NCBI RefSeq assembly: GCF_001830325.1
Contig: NZ_MHZG01000002.1
Location: forward strand, 62,001-126,000
Direction of reading: 5' to 3'
DNA length: 64,000 nucleotides
DNA from: Polynucleobacter sp. GWA2_45_21
GTDB lineage: Bacteria; Pseudomonadota; Gammaproteobacteria; Burkholderiales; Burkholderiaceae
Position 1 is the first letter of the stretch, and the number at the start of each line of letters is the position of its first letter. Below are positions 1 through 9,651 of this stretch, piece after piece. Both the position numbers and the translations under genes were made by a program. The notes beneath the pieces were generated by a model. It was not told the origin of the DNA and did no database searches. It saw only the letters and a program-made list of their open reading frames with translations.

Positions 1-1
1 A

Positions 2-241
2 ACAGAAATTGGTCGCCAACCTTATCTGGTGACTGGGGTGCTAACGACTGCTCAAGCGGTAACCACATTGCCATCGAATATGGTCCTATCGACCTTGCTG
101 ATGTATATCACGGTCTATATTGGATTACTAACCGCTTATATGTGGGCAGTGTTCTATTTGGCGCGTCAAGCAGATGAGAAGGGCGCCTCTGAAGTCTACA
201 CTGCGAAGGCGGCACCCGTTAAAACTCCACTAGGTACCTAA
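2..241 (+). CDS. cydA: Cytochrome bd ubiquinol oxidase subunit I, C-terminal part (5' truncated by window)
   Basis: Open frame runs in from the window edge (TEIGRQPYLVTGVLTTAQAVTTLPSNMVLSTLLMYITVYIGLL); followed immediately by cydB. Confidence 0.9.
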   Translation, partial: TEIGRQPYLVTGVLTTAQAVTTLPSNMVLSTLLMYITVYIGLLTAYMWAVFYLARQADEKGASEVYTAKAAPVKTPLGT

Positions 242-243
242 TC

Positions 244-1260
244 ATGAACTCCATGGATCTCACCCAAGCATCGGTATGGTTGCCACTATTTTTCTTTGTG
301 GCTATGGGTATTGCGATGTTGTCGTATGTTGTGCTCGATGGTTATGACTTAGGCATTGGGATGTTATTGAACCGTGCCTCTGATCATGACAAAGACATGA
401 TGATTGCATCCATTGGCCCCTTTTGGGATGCTAATGAGACTTGGATTGTATTGGGAGTTGGTTTGCTATTGGTGGCATTTCCATTGGCGCACGGCTTGAT
501 CTTGACCGAGCTCTATTTACCGGTCGCAGTAATGTTGCTAGGCCTCATTTTGAGGGGTGTTTCTTTTGACTTCAGGGTCAAGGTCAATATTGAACAAAAG
601 CCTTTATGGAACTTTTTGTTTTATGTGGGTAGCCTGTTAGCGGCGATTTCCCAGGGCATCATGATTGGGCGTCTGATTGTGGGTTTTGAATCGGGCCTCT
701 TAGGATGGTTATTTTCTATCTTGGTCGCTATTTGTTTGCCAGCAGGTTACATCTTGCTTGGATCAACTTGGCTTATTTTAAAAACAGAAGGGAATCTGCA
801 GAAGCGTGCTTTTATATGGGCCAAAACCAGTCTCTGGTTAACGGCCTTTGGAGTCGCATTAGTTTCTTTGGCAACGCCTTACTTTAGCCCTGAGATCATG
901 CATAAATGGTTTGCATGGCCGCAGATTCTTTGGCTATCTCCGGTGCCTGTTGCAACCGCAATTTTGTTTTTACTAACGCATCATTTTATTAATGCTGTTG
1001 AAAAGAAAACCAGCACCCGTGAATGGTTGCCATTTGCCTGTGTAGTTGCCATCTTTTGGCTGTCATTCTTTGGGATTGCTTACAGCATCTTTCCTTACGT
1101 CATTATCGGAGAGATGACCTTATGGCAGGCTGCCGCTGCCACCGAATCTTTGTGGGTGATTTTTTGGGGTGCGATAGTCGTGTTGCCCACCATCTTGGGC
1201 TACACCCTGTTTTCTTATCGCATCTTTAAGGGTAAGGCTAGTGCACTGACTTACTACTAG
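244..1260 (+). CDS. cydB: Cytochrome bd ubiquinol oxidase subunit II
   Basis: 338 aa multi-TM protein with the CydB N-terminal motif (YVVLDGYDLGIGML) and GPFWDANETWIVLGVG. Confidence 0.95.
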   Translation: MNSMDLTQASVWLPLFFFVAMGIAMLSYVVLDGYDLGIGMLLNRASDHDKDMMIASIGPFWDANETWIVLGVGLLLVAFPLAHGLILTELYLPVAVMLLGLILRGVSFDFRVKVNIEQKPLWNFLFYVGSLLAAISQGIMIGRLIVGFESGLLGWLFSILVAICLPAGYILLGSTWLILKTEGNLQKRAFIWAKTSLWLTAFGVALVSLATPYFSPEIMHKWFAWPQILWLSPVPVATAILFLLTHHFINAVEKKTSTREWLPFACVVAIFWLSFFGIAYSIFPYVIIGEMTLWQAAAATESLWVIFWGAIVVLPTILGYTLFSYRIFKGKASALTYY

Positions 1261-1266
1261 GAGTGC

Positions 1267-1455
1267 TCAGCGTTTATTGAGTTCTTTTAGAAGTGTTCTT
1301 TGCACTACAAATGCTAGGGGCAGAGCAAGCCAGCTGAGCCATAAATAAGGAGAATCTGCTGGCAGTGATTTTCTGACGAGATATTCAAAAATGAAGGCGG
1401 CAGCAATAGCAATTGTGCTGGAGGTAATAACGTTTTTATCTATTTTCTTACGCAT
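1267..1455 (-). CDS. Small hypothetical membrane protein (62 aa)
   Basis: Short ORF with two hydrophobic stretches; fits the gap between cydB and the next minus-strand gene. Confidence 0.45.
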   Translation of the reverse strand: MRKKIDKNVITSSTIAIAAAFIFEYLVRKSLPADSPYLWLSWLALPLAFVVQRTLLKELNKR

Positions 1456-1479
1456 AACATCTCTAATCAGTAAAAGGGT

Positions 1480-2550
1480 TTAATCGTTAAAGGTCACAAC
1501 GTGATCAGCCACCAAATGGATACCAATTTTTTCTCCAATGGCATGATCGTGGTGGCTTGGAACAAAAGCAAAAATCTCTACTCCAGAGTTGAGTTTAAGT
1601 GTGTATAAAAAATCAGCGCCACGGAAAATCTTGCGTACTACTTCTGCTTGCATAGGGCTGTGATCATCATGGGAGATATCATCTGCACGCAAGAGAACAT
1701 CAATCTGATCACCTACTTTTCCGTTGTGTCCAGGCTCTAAATCTAATTCACCTAATTCGATTCTGACTTTATTGTTAGGCTGAACCAGTCCTTTTACAAA
1801 GACGCCGCGACCAATAAAGTCTGCAACATATCGATTGACTGGTTGGTGATAGAGCTCATATGGAATATCCCACTGAATGACTTTGCCGTCAGCCATGACA
1901 CCTGTTTTATCGGCAATTGCAAATGCCTCAAATTGATCATGTGTCACGAGTAGGGCGGTAATATTATTTGCCTTGAGAATTTCTCGGGTCTCACCTGCAA
2001 GGCGCTCCCTCAGTTCAATATCGAGACTTGAGAAAGGTTCATCTAGCAAAATTAAGTCAGGCTCCGGGGCCATCGCCCTTGCCAGTGCCACTCGTTGCTG
2101 TTGTCCGCCGCTCAGTTCGTGAGGGTAGGCATCAGCCTTGTTCGAGAGCGAGACTCTTTCAAGCCATTCCTTGGCAACGCTGGATCTTTGCTGGCTGGGG
2201 AGGTGCTGAAGGCCAAAGGCAATATTTTCTAAAACACTCAGATGAGGGAAGAGGGCGAAGTCTTGAAAGACCATGCCTACTTTTCTTTGATTCGGTGGAG
2301 TATGAATGGAGGCAGAGCTCACAATCTGGTCTCGCAACAGGATCTCACCTGCTTTTACTGGCTCAAATCCACAAATAGCTCGAAGAACGGTTGATTTCCC
2401 ACAGCCTGAGGAGCCCAGTAGGCAGCCAATTTCACCTTGGGCAAGATCTAGATTGAGGCCTTTGACAGCCGTGACGCGCCCTTGACCATCCAGGCTGGGA
2501 TAGTCAATTTCCAGCTGTTTGATAGAAAGCAGTGTGTGAGTCGAGTTCAT
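1480..2550 (-). CDS. fbpC: Iron(III)-type ABC transporter ATP-binding protein
   Basis: Walker A GSSGCGKST, signature LSGGQQQRVALARA, Walker B DLILLDEPFSSLD, C-terminal TOBE-like region; next to permease and Fe-binding protein genes. Confidence 0.88.
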   Translation of the reverse strand: MNSTHTLLSIKQLEIDYPSLDGQGRVTAVKGLNLDLAQGEIGCLLGSSGCGKSTVLRAICGFEPVKAGEILLRDQIVSSASIHTPPNQRKVGMVFQDFALFPHLSVLENIAFGLQHLPSQQRSSVAKEWLERVSLSNKADAYPHELSGGQQQRVALARAMAPEPDLILLDEPFSSLDIELRERLAGETREILKANNITALLVTHDQFEAFAIADKTGVMADGKVIQWDIPYELYHQPVNRYVADFIGRGVFVKGLVQPNNKVRIELGELDLEPGHNGKVGDQIDVLLRADDISHDDHSPMQAEVVRKIFRGADFLYTLKLNSGVEIFAFVPSHHDHAIGEKIGIHLVADHVVTFND

Positions 2551-2609
2551 CCCTATAATTTTCTCATTAATGCTAGTGGTTTAATACATAGCTAGAGTCT
2601 AAACGGATT

Positions 2610-4175
2610 GTGGGTCGAATGAATCGTATTGTGGTGCCGCTTGCCCTGTTGTTATTTTTGCCCCTATTTGGCTTGGCAGCGCCATTCCTATTTCCGGGAA
2701 GTGATTTATTAGCCAGCGGCACCCTGAGTCATTTGTGGAACTTTGTGTTGGGTGGATATATTGCCTCCACCTTAGTACTCATACTCGGTGTTGGGGTAGG
2801 GGTATTTATCCTGGGTGTAGGTAATGCCTGGATCATCGCTAGCTATGATTTTCCGGGTAAAAAAATATTTGAGTGGGCTTTAATTCTCCCCTTGGCTGTC
2901 CCTACTTACGTCATGGCTTATTTATTTGTAGATCTGCTGCAGTTTTCTGGGCCGATACAAAGTGGTCTTCGTAGCATGCTGGGAATGGAGTCGCTATGGT
3001 TCTTTCCGGATCCGCGTTCATTGAGTGGGGCTATTTGGTCGTTTTCATTCTGCCTCTTTCCCTATGTCTACCTCATTACTCGTACTGCATTTCTAGAGCG
3101 TAGCGGTCGATTGATTGAGGTTTCAGAAACGCTTGGCTACAGTCCTTTGCAAGGGTTTATGAAGTTAGTGCTACCTATGGCAAGACCAGCCATCTTCGCC
3201 GGCATGGCCTTGGCACTCATGGAGGTCTTGGCTGATTTTGGAGCGGTTTCTTACTTTGGTGTACAGACCTTTGCAACGGGCATCTTTAAGGCTTGGCTTT
3301 CTTTTGGTGACCGTATAGCTGCGGTACAGCTAGCCTTGGGCCTATTGAGTTTTGTCTTGCTCATCTTCTTTATTGAGCAAAGTAGCCGTTCTAAATTGCG
3401 TTATGCCTCTTCATCAAGAGGTAAGACATTGGCTAAGTCTTTGCGCGGTAAGAGAGCCTTTTTTGCATTTGCATTTTGTGGTGCTACGCTCTTGTGCGGC
3501 TTCTTGCTGCCAGCATTTGCACTTGTGCAATTACTCTTTAAGCAAGGCCTGACAATTGATATTCGATATCTAGATTGGTTGAGTAATTCTTTATCTGTTT
3601 CGGTGTTGACTGCAGTTATTTCAGTTGTACTTGCAGTATTTTTTGCTTACTCGGTGAGGATGAATGCTCGCTTAAGCTGGGTCAATCGATTACTTGGCTT
3701 TGGTTATGCACTCCCAGGCGCAGTACTGGCTATCGGCATCCTTTCTTTTCTAGAAATTTTTCAGCTTGCTTGGTGGATGTCTGCGAGCATGCTGGTTCTG
3801 GTCTACGCTTATTTGGTGCGCTTTCTATCCTCCAGCTTGCAAAGTGTGGAGGCGGGGCTTGCCCGCATTACTCCATCTATGGATGCTTCGGCGGCTCTAT
3901 TAGGCTTGTCTAAAGGACGGATTTTGAGGCGGGTACACGTACCCTTGCTAAAGCGGAGCCTCATTACAGCAGGCCTCTTTGTCTTCGTGGATGTGATGAA
4001 GGAGTTGCCAGCAACCCTACTATTACGCCCCTTTAACTTTGATACTTTGGCTGTGGCCACCTATCAATTGGCGGCCGATGAGCGCCTTGCTGAGCTGGCT
4101 TTACCCTCCTTAACGATTGTTTTAGTAGGGCTTTTCCCGGTTTTATTGCTTTCCAGGGTGATTTCTAAATCTTAA
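2610..4175 (+). CDS. fbpB: Iron(III)-type ABC transporter permease (two fused permease halves)
   Basis: 521 aa, multi-TM, typical double-length FbpB-type permease; start possibly ATG at 2619. Confidence 0.85.
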   Translation: MGRMNRIVVPLALLLFLPLFGLAAPFLFPGSDLLASGTLSHLWNFVLGGYIASTLVLILGVGVGVFILGVGNAWIIASYDFPGKKIFEWALILPLAVPTYVMAYLFVDLLQFSGPIQSGLRSMLGMESLWFFPDPRSLSGAIWSFSFCLFPYVYLITRTAFLERSGRLIEVSETLGYSPLQGFMKLVLPMARPAIFAGMALALMEVLADFGAVSYFGVQTFATGIFKAWLSFGDRIAAVQLALGLLSFVLLIFFIEQSSRSKLRYASSSRGKTLAKSLRGKRAFFAFAFCGATLLCGFLLPAFALVQLLFKQGLTIDIRYLDWLSNSLSVSVLTAVISVVLAVFFAYSVRMNARLSWVNRLLGFGYALPGAVLAIGILSFLEIFQLAWWMSASMLVLVYAYLVRFLSSSLQSVEAGLARITPSMDASAALLGLSKGRILRRVHVPLLKRSLITAGLFVFVDVMKELPATLLLRPFNFDTLAVATYQLAADERLAELALPSLTIVLVGLFPVLLLSRVISKS

Positions 4176-4177
4176 TT

Positions 4178-4187
4178 GATAATCATT
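4178..4187. promoter_or_regulatory. Candidate Fur-box core (GATAATCATT)
   Basis: GATAATCATT matches the centre of the Fur consensus GATAATGATAATCATTATC; flanks match poorly. Lies between fbpB and fbpA. Confidence 0.4.
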
Positions 4188-4237
4188 CGTATTTGTGATA
4201 CATTAGATTTATTCTAATTCTGATCGTAAATACAACA

Positions 4238-5293
4238 ATGGCAAGTCAATCAATATCCCAATTCCTAGTCAGAACCACATTGGTTCTGAGCTTTTTTATG
4301 GCTTTGCCAGTGCATGCCCAGGATGCTAAAGAATTAAATCTCTATTCGGCTCGTCACTACCAAACCGATGAAGCGCTTTACAGTGACTTCACTAAAAAGA
4401 CGGGGATCAAGATTAATCGTATTGAGGCTGATGACAATGCCCTAGCTGAGAGGCTCAAAAGTGAAGGCGCCAATAGTCCGGCAGATGTTATTTTGATGGT
4501 AGATGCAGCTCGACTCTGGCGCGCACAAATTGATGGCTTTTTTAAGCCAATACATTCGAAGTATTTAGAGGGTCGTATCCCGGCTAATTTGCGATCTAAG
4601 CCTGACGCTGACGGATCAACCTGGTTTGGTTTTTCAACTAGAGCTCGTCTCGTTGTCTACAACAAAGCTAAGGTAAACCCGCAAGATGTGGACACCTATG
4701 AGAAATTAGCTGAGCCGATGAATAAAGGTAAGGTCTGTACACGTTCAGGTGCTCATCCTTACATGCTGTCACTGATCGGAGCCATGATTGAGCGTCGTGG
4801 GGAGGCTGCTACAGAAGAGTGGGCCAAAGGTATGGTGGCTAATATGGCGCGCCCTCCAAGGGGTGGCGATACCGATCAAATCAAAGCAGTTGCATCTGGC
4901 GAGTGTGGCGTAGCCTTAACCAATTCTTATTACTTAGTGAGGCTCCTGCGTTCCACTAAGCCAGAAGATCAAGCCATCGTTGCTAAGATTGGTTTTGTTT
5001 GGCCAAATCAGAAAACTACTGGTACGCACATCAATATTGCAGGTGGTGGCGTGGCCAAGAATGCACCTCATTCACAAGCCGCTATCCAGTTCCTAGAATA
5101 TCTAGCGAGCGATTCAGCGCAAGAATATTTTGCCAATGGCAATAACGAGTGGCCTGTAGTGAAGTCAGTGAAGATTGAAAATGAAGGGCTAAAAATGTTA
5201 GGACCTTTTAAGGCTGAAAACATTTCTGTTGCGGCTATTGGTAAAAACCAAATTGCCGCCCAAAGATTGCTCGATAGGGTGGGTTACAAATAA
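4238..5293 (+). CDS. fbpA: Iron(III) ABC transporter substrate-binding protein
   Basis: Signal peptide then LNLYSARHYQTDEALYSDFTKKTGIKINRIEADD, typical FbpA/FutA family. Confidence 0.9.
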   Translation: MASQSISQFLVRTTLVLSFFMALPVHAQDAKELNLYSARHYQTDEALYSDFTKKTGIKINRIEADDNALAERLKSEGANSPADVILMVDAARLWRAQIDGFFKPIHSKYLEGRIPANLRSKPDADGSTWFGFSTRARLVVYNKAKVNPQDVDTYEKLAEPMNKGKVCTRSGAHPYMLSLIGAMIERRGEAATEEWAKGMVANMARPPRGGDTDQIKAVASGECGVALTNSYYLVRLLRSTKPEDQAIVAKIGFVWPNQKTTGTHINIAGGGVAKNAPHSQAAIQFLEYLASDSAQEYFANGNNEWPVVKSVKIENEGLKMLGPFKAENISVAAIGKNQIAAQRLLDRVGYK

Positions 5294-5592
5294 GTTACCC
5301 GCTTTAGTAATTCTTCGGCGTTGATGATGGCAGACTGAAAGGTCTTGCCATCTTGACTGTTAACGATCACGCCAATTCCGGCAACCGGCGCAAGACTATC
5401 GACTTTAAAGCGGCCCACATTGCCCTGTTGCCTGATGAAGCATTCTTCATCAAAGAAGAGTCGATCACCGTTATCAATTTCATCTGAATCGATCGTGCTA
5501 AAACCAATGAGTTCTTGAAGCGCCTCTTTTGTATCGGCGATTTCCACAGCATGGATTTCTTTTGTGAGGGGATTGATGGCAAATACTTGCAT
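5284..5592 (-). CDS. Hypothetical protein (102 aa)
   Basis: Intact ORF, convergent with and overlapping the fbpA 3' end by 10 nt; no family recognised. Confidence 0.6.
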   Translation of the reverse strand: MQVFAINPLTKEIHAVEIADTKEALQELIGFSTIDSDEIDNGDRLFFDEECFIRQQGNVGRFKVDSLAPVAGIGVIVNSQDGKTFQSAIINAEELLKRVTYL

Positions 5593-5723
5593 AGCGATCT
5601 TTCGGTAGATTGATGTTGGAATAAGTTCAATCCTAATTGAAATTCACTTAGCCTGCTTAAGGCATTCATTTATGAAAGCTCGTTAGAATGATTCAATATT
5701 TATTTGATATAGGATGTAAGCCC

Positions 5724-5993
5724 ATGAAACTTCCCCTAAAGATTTTGGTGTCTAGCCTTAGTCTATTTCTATTGGCTTGCTCAACACCGCCAAGCGAGTT
5801 TGGGGTTTATCGACAGTCGGATGGAGCGGTTGGGGTGCATGCTCCTAAATCCGCTAAGGAGACTGAGGCTCAGGCAGCCGCAGTGGAAGAGTGTAAAAAA
5901 CTAGGAAAGCGAGGCGCCACTATTGTCGAATCTCGTAAAACGGTGAACGACCGCTTTCCTATGACCTACATTTTTGTGTGTACTAACTATTAA
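5724..5993 (+). CDS. Small putative lipoprotein
   Basis: Signal peptide with lipobox-like FLLACS; start chosen at the internal Met of the 5688 ORF. Confidence 0.65.
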   Translation: MKLPLKILVSSLSLFLLACSTPPSEFGVYRQSDGAVGVHAPKSAKETEAQAAAVEECKKLGKRGATIVESRKTVNDRFPMTYIFVCTNY

Positions 5994-6004
5994 GGTGCGG
6001 CAGC

Positions 6005-6895
6005 TTAGCTAAGCAACCATTTCTTAATCGACTTATTCACACACATTGCATCTAAGGCGAGTCCGAAGAACTCTGAACCGTTGGTAACCATGCTTTCAAT
6101 GGCCTCAACCTTGCCTGATTTCACGCCACGCAAATACGTTGCAGCACGATAGCGTAGGAAGTGTTCATTCTCACCTTCTTCGTTATCTGTGGAGCAGATC
6201 TCGAGGCTGCCATAACGGGTTTCTGGATTGATATTCAGAGTAGAGAGACCTAATGCACCAATTAACTTTTCTGGTACAGGAATAGGCACGTAAGAGTAGA
6301 GTGAAACTAGTTGCTCTTGTTCATCCACTTCAATAATGTGGTCCACATCAAACACATCTTTTTCTGTCAATTCAGTTTCACCGGAATCGCCACCACCAAA
6401 GGTAGACTCAAATTGCAACATCGCTGTATTGCTATCTTTGGAGATATCGATCATGTCAGGGTAGCCAAGCAGGCCTTTCCACCAGTACATCAGCGAGAAG
6501 GTGCAAGGTTTAACTTCAACTAAACCCTTATTGGTTGATTTGGCAAAGTACAAGCCATAGAACTCATCATCTTCTTCAAGTCCGTATTGATCGACTTTCA
6601 GTTTCTTTGGCGCAGCCGCCTTAGGTGATTTCTTGGCAGCTTTCTTTGGGGCAGGCTTTTTAGCTGCCGGCTTCTTTGCCGCTACTTTTTTAACCACTTT
6701 CTTAGCTACTGGCTTTTTAGCAGTCGTCTTTTTAGCGACAGGCTTTTTAGTTGCTGGTTTTTTCACTACCTTCTTTACGGCCTTTTTGGCTACCGCTTTT
6801 TTAGCGACAACTTTTTTAACGGCTTTCTTTGCAGGGGCTTTTTTTACCACCTTAGTAGCTACTTTCTTTTTTGCTGGAGACTTCTTTGTAGCCAT
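6005..6895 (-). CDS. Histone-H1-like Lys/Ala-rich N-terminal repeat region fused to a ~200 aa acidic globular domain
   Basis: N-terminus ATKKSPAKKKVATKVVKKAPAKKAVKKVVAKKAVAKK... (PAKK/VAKK repeats), then non-repetitive LKVDQYGLEEDDEFYGLYF... Confidence 0.85.
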   Translation of the reverse strand: MATKKSPAKKKVATKVVKKAPAKKAVKKVVAKKAVAKKAVKKVVKKPATKKPVAKKTTAKKPVAKKVVKKVAAKKPAAKKPAPKKAAKKSPKAAAPKKLKVDQYGLEEDDEFYGLYFAKSTNKGLVEVKPCTFSLMYWWKGLLGYPDMIDISKDSNTAMLQFESTFGGGDSGETELTEKDVFDVDHIIEVDEQEQLVSLYSYVPIPVPEKLIGALGLSTLNINPETRYGSLEICSTDNEEGENEHFLRYRAATYLRGVKSGKVEAIESMVTNGSEFFGLALDAMCVNKSIKKWLLS

Positions 6896-7124
6896 GGTCT
6901 ATTACCCTTCCTATTGGTAGTTAATGTGCTTGGTGCACAAGTGGATATTACTTCAGTTCTACCCACTTTTGCTGATACCTATATGGGGATTTACCTTGCA
7001 ATATCAAGGGTCAAGACCTAATTGTTTTTTAGTTGTATTGAAGAGGGGTGGGGAACTTGAATTTGACTGCTAACTTGCTACACTGGAGTGGCAGTTATGA
7101 ATAACCTCAACCTAAAGAGAATCT

Positions 7125-7346
7125 ATGTTCCCTGAATATCGCGAGTTAATTACTAAGCTGAAAACATCAGATCGTCACTTTTCTCATTTATTTGATAAGC
7201 ATAACCATCTGGATCAAAAGATTCAGAGAATGGAGGCACATACCGAACCCAGTACCCCCGAAGAAATTGAGACCCTGAAAAAGGAAAAGCTTTTACTCAA
7301 GGATCAGCTGTATACAGTCCTGAAAAAGGCTAGCGCTACTTCTTAA
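7125..7346 (+). CDS. YdcH/DUF465 family small protein
   Basis: MFPEYRELITKLKTSDRHFSHLFDKHNHLDQKI...EEIETLKKEKLLLKDQLY, typical of the family. Confidence 0.85.
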   Translation: MFPEYRELITKLKTSDRHFSHLFDKHNHLDQKIQRMEAHTEPSTPEEIETLKKEKLLLKDQLYTVLKKASATS

Positions 7347-7353
7347 TAGCTTT

Positions 7354-7391
7354 AGACCATCGGAGCTCGTATTGAGTCTGATGGTCTTTTG
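7354..7391 (+). terminator. Intrinsic terminator
   Basis: AGACCATC...GATGGTCT stem followed by TTTTG directly after the DUF465 ORF. Confidence 0.65.
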
Positions 7392-7398
7392 TTTAGAA

Positions 7399-7746
7399 CT
7401 ACGCCTTCTTTAAGAAGCAGGCTTTGAGCAACATATTGCCAGCCTCTGTCTTGCAGTCAACCTCGTGATCGCCAGAAACCAGGCGAATACCCTTAATCTT
7501 TGTTCCAACCTTGAGGGTGGTTGATGACCCCTTTACTTTGAGATCCTTAATCAGGGTTACGGTGTCGCCATCAGCTAGTAAGTTGCCATTAGCATCCTTT
7601 ACGATGAGGGTGCCTTCATCCTCTTCAACGCTAGCTGCCATGGGCCACTCATGACCACATTGAGCGCAAACAAAATTCTCACCGTCAGGATAGGTCATAT
7701 CCTCCTGGCAGGCTGGACATTTTGGAAGGTTGGCAGTGGTATTCAT
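7399..7746 (-). CDS. PhnA/YjdM-like zinc-ribbon protein
   Basis: KCPACQEDMTYPDGENFVCAQCGHEW zinc ribbon then VKDANGNLLADGDTVTLIKDLKVKGSSTTLKVGTKIKGIRLV. Start taken at the internal Met. Confidence 0.88.
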   Translation of the reverse strand: MNTTANLPKCPACQEDMTYPDGENFVCAQCGHEWPMAASVEEDEGTLIVKDANGNLLADGDTVTLIKDLKVKGSSTTLKVGTKIKGIRLVSGDHEVDCKTEAGNMLLKACFLKKA

Positions 7747-7818
7747 GGGGATCTTAGTTAAAAATAGATTCATCTATTCTAGTCGACAGCGAGCAGGGTA
7801 ATTTAGAATCGACTGACA

Positions 7819-9648
7819 ATGAGTAAATCAATCAAGATCATCATCAGCGCTTTGGGCGGGATCATCCTCCTGTTGATATTGGGGGCTTGGTATGCAAGCT
7901 CCACAGTAGATCCAGTTCAACTAACGAAGTTGCTCTCCAGTTCAGTGAAGGCAGCTACTGGACGAGATTTAAAAATCAGCGGTCCTGTGACCTTGAGTTT
8001 TTTTCCGGGAATTTCTGTTACAGCGGAGCGCTTAAGTTTGAGTAATGCCTCTTGGGCATCCAAGCCAGAAATGCTCACTCTCAAGCGGATCGAGTTGGAT
8101 GTTAAAACTCTACCGCTACTCAGTAAGCGTATTGAGATTGGCAGTGTGAAACTTGCCGGCTTAGAACTGTTTCTCCAAAGAAGTCCATCTGGTCAAGAAA
8201 ATTGGGATATGAATGCAGAAATGTCTAGCGCTGCTCCCGCTTCTGCTTCTGCTTCTGGTAATGACGCTACGGATACTTCTTCGCTTGGTAATAATTTGAT
8301 CTACATGAATAGTATTTCTGTTGTGGACGCTCTAATTCAGTATCAAGATGCTGCTAAGCCAATCTCAAGCTACCAAATTAAACGGATGTCGCTGGCAGAG
8401 AGTGGCGATAAAACAGTCATCTCCCTGGACATGCAGACTCAAGGGCAGGCTATTGGGCTAAGTGGTAAAACAGGCCCACTTTCTGGGTTATTCAAACAAT
8501 GGGATATTGCATTAACCAAGTTCCCGCTGGAACTAGCTCTCAATATGAATGGCAAATCTTTATTGATTAAGGGCGAGATCGTCAAGCCTCCAAAAGCCAT
8601 GCCCTCGATTAATTTGGCCTTAAGCTCAAAGTCATTTGGCTGGCCAACTCTCGATGCGCCGACTAATTCCGCTCCTCAGGCTGTGGGTGGCGCTCAGCCA
8701 GCGCCAGCAGTGCGCCAAGCCCAAAAGCCACAGTCCAGATATGTATTTAGTGATGAGATCATTCCTTTTGAGGCAATACCGCAGGCCAAGGGGAAAATTG
8801 TCATAGATATTACTGAGTTGGGTTTACCAAAGCGCAAACCAATCGAAAATCTCCAGGCTACTTTGCAGTTGGATGGCAGTGCAATTGATATCCCAAATCT
8901 CAGATTTCAGATAGGGAAGGGTAGCGCTGATTTGCAGGTGAATCTCTCAAAGACCAACACTGCAAATCCTACATTAGCAGCAAAAGGTGTGACAAAAGAT
9001 TTCACGCTAGAGGATTTATTGGCCAGGCTTGATCCAAGCTCCAAAGTGAGTGGTGGTGGCATGAAGTTGGCATTTGATGTCAAAACTTCAGGAAACAGTT
9101 TTCATCAGTTCGCGGCTAATTCAAGTGGCAAGATTCAGTTGAGTATCAATCAAGCTCGCATGGGAACCAATTTTTTAAATGATGCCGGTGATTTCGTAGT
9201 CACACTATTAGACTCTATGAATCCCCTGCGTAAAAAAACGAGCGATACGGTGTTGGAGTGTGCGGTTGCCTACCTACCAATTAATAATGGTCTGATCAAT
9301 ATAGCCAATACGGTTGGGCTTGAAACGGATAGGCTAGATGCAGTCTTGGCTGGCTCGATCAATCTGAAAACTGAAGCGGTTAATCTCACAATTGATCCAC
9401 GAGAAAAATCAGGTCTCACTAGCGGTCTTGATTTAGCAGGCTTGGTAAAGATGGGTGGCACACTAACCAATCCTAAAGCGGGTATTAACCAGGCCGGGGT
9501 CGTCAATAGCGCCGTTTCAATTGGGCTTGGATTCTTAACGGGTGGTGTCAGTATTTTGGCGGAGAATGCTAAATCAATGACTTCAAAATCTCACCCCTGC
9601 CGAGATGCGCTCCACCCCTGGTCTGATATTTACCCTGGGGCGGAGTAA
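7819..9648 (+). CDS. AsmA family protein
   Basis: N-terminal TM, TGRDLKISGPVTLSFFPGISVTAERLSLSNA, C-terminal AsmA-like repeats. Confidence 0.88.
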   Translation: MSKSIKIIISALGGIILLLILGAWYASSTVDPVQLTKLLSSSVKAATGRDLKISGPVTLSFFPGISVTAERLSLSNASWASKPEMLTLKRIELDVKTLPLLSKRIEIGSVKLAGLELFLQRSPSGQENWDMNAEMSSAAPASASASGNDATDTSSLGNNLIYMNSISVVDALIQYQDAAKPISSYQIKRMSLAESGDKTVISLDMQTQGQAIGLSGKTGPLSGLFKQWDIALTKFPLELALNMNGKSLLIKGEIVKPPKAMPSINLALSSKSFGWPTLDAPTNSAPQAVGGAQPAPAVRQAQKPQSRYVFSDEIIPFEAIPQAKGKIVIDITELGLPKRKPIENLQATLQLDGSAIDIPNLRFQIGKGSADLQVNLSKTNTANPTLAAKGVTKDFTLEDLLARLDPSSKVSGGGMKLAFDVKTSGNSFHQFAANSSGKIQLSINQARMGTNFLNDAGDFVVTLLDSMNPLRKKTSDTVLECAVAYLPINNGLINIANTVGLETDRLDAVLAGSINLKTEAVNLTIDPREKSGLTSGLDLAGLVKMGGTLTNPKAGINQAGVVNSAVSIGLGFLTGGVSILAENAKSMTSKSHPCRDALHPWSDIYPGAE

Positions 9649-9651
9649 TTC

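Noticed and set aside
2028-2378. 116 aa + strand ORF inside fbpC
   Set aside because: Antisense to a clear ABC ATPase gene; no recognisable domain.
5367-5669. 100 aa minus-strand ORF overlapping 5284..5592
   Set aside because: Same strand, other frame; the 5284..5592 ORF has a more protein-like composition and both cannot easily be real.
6633-6920. Phe/Ala/Thr-rich ORF of 95 aa on the + strand
   Set aside because: Antisense of the Lys-rich repeat (AAG/AAA codons read as CTT/TTT); composition is an artefact.
8236-8262. GCTTCT triplet-pair microsatellite in the asmA-like gene
   Set aside because: Only about three units encoding Ala-Ser in a linker; too short to be notable.
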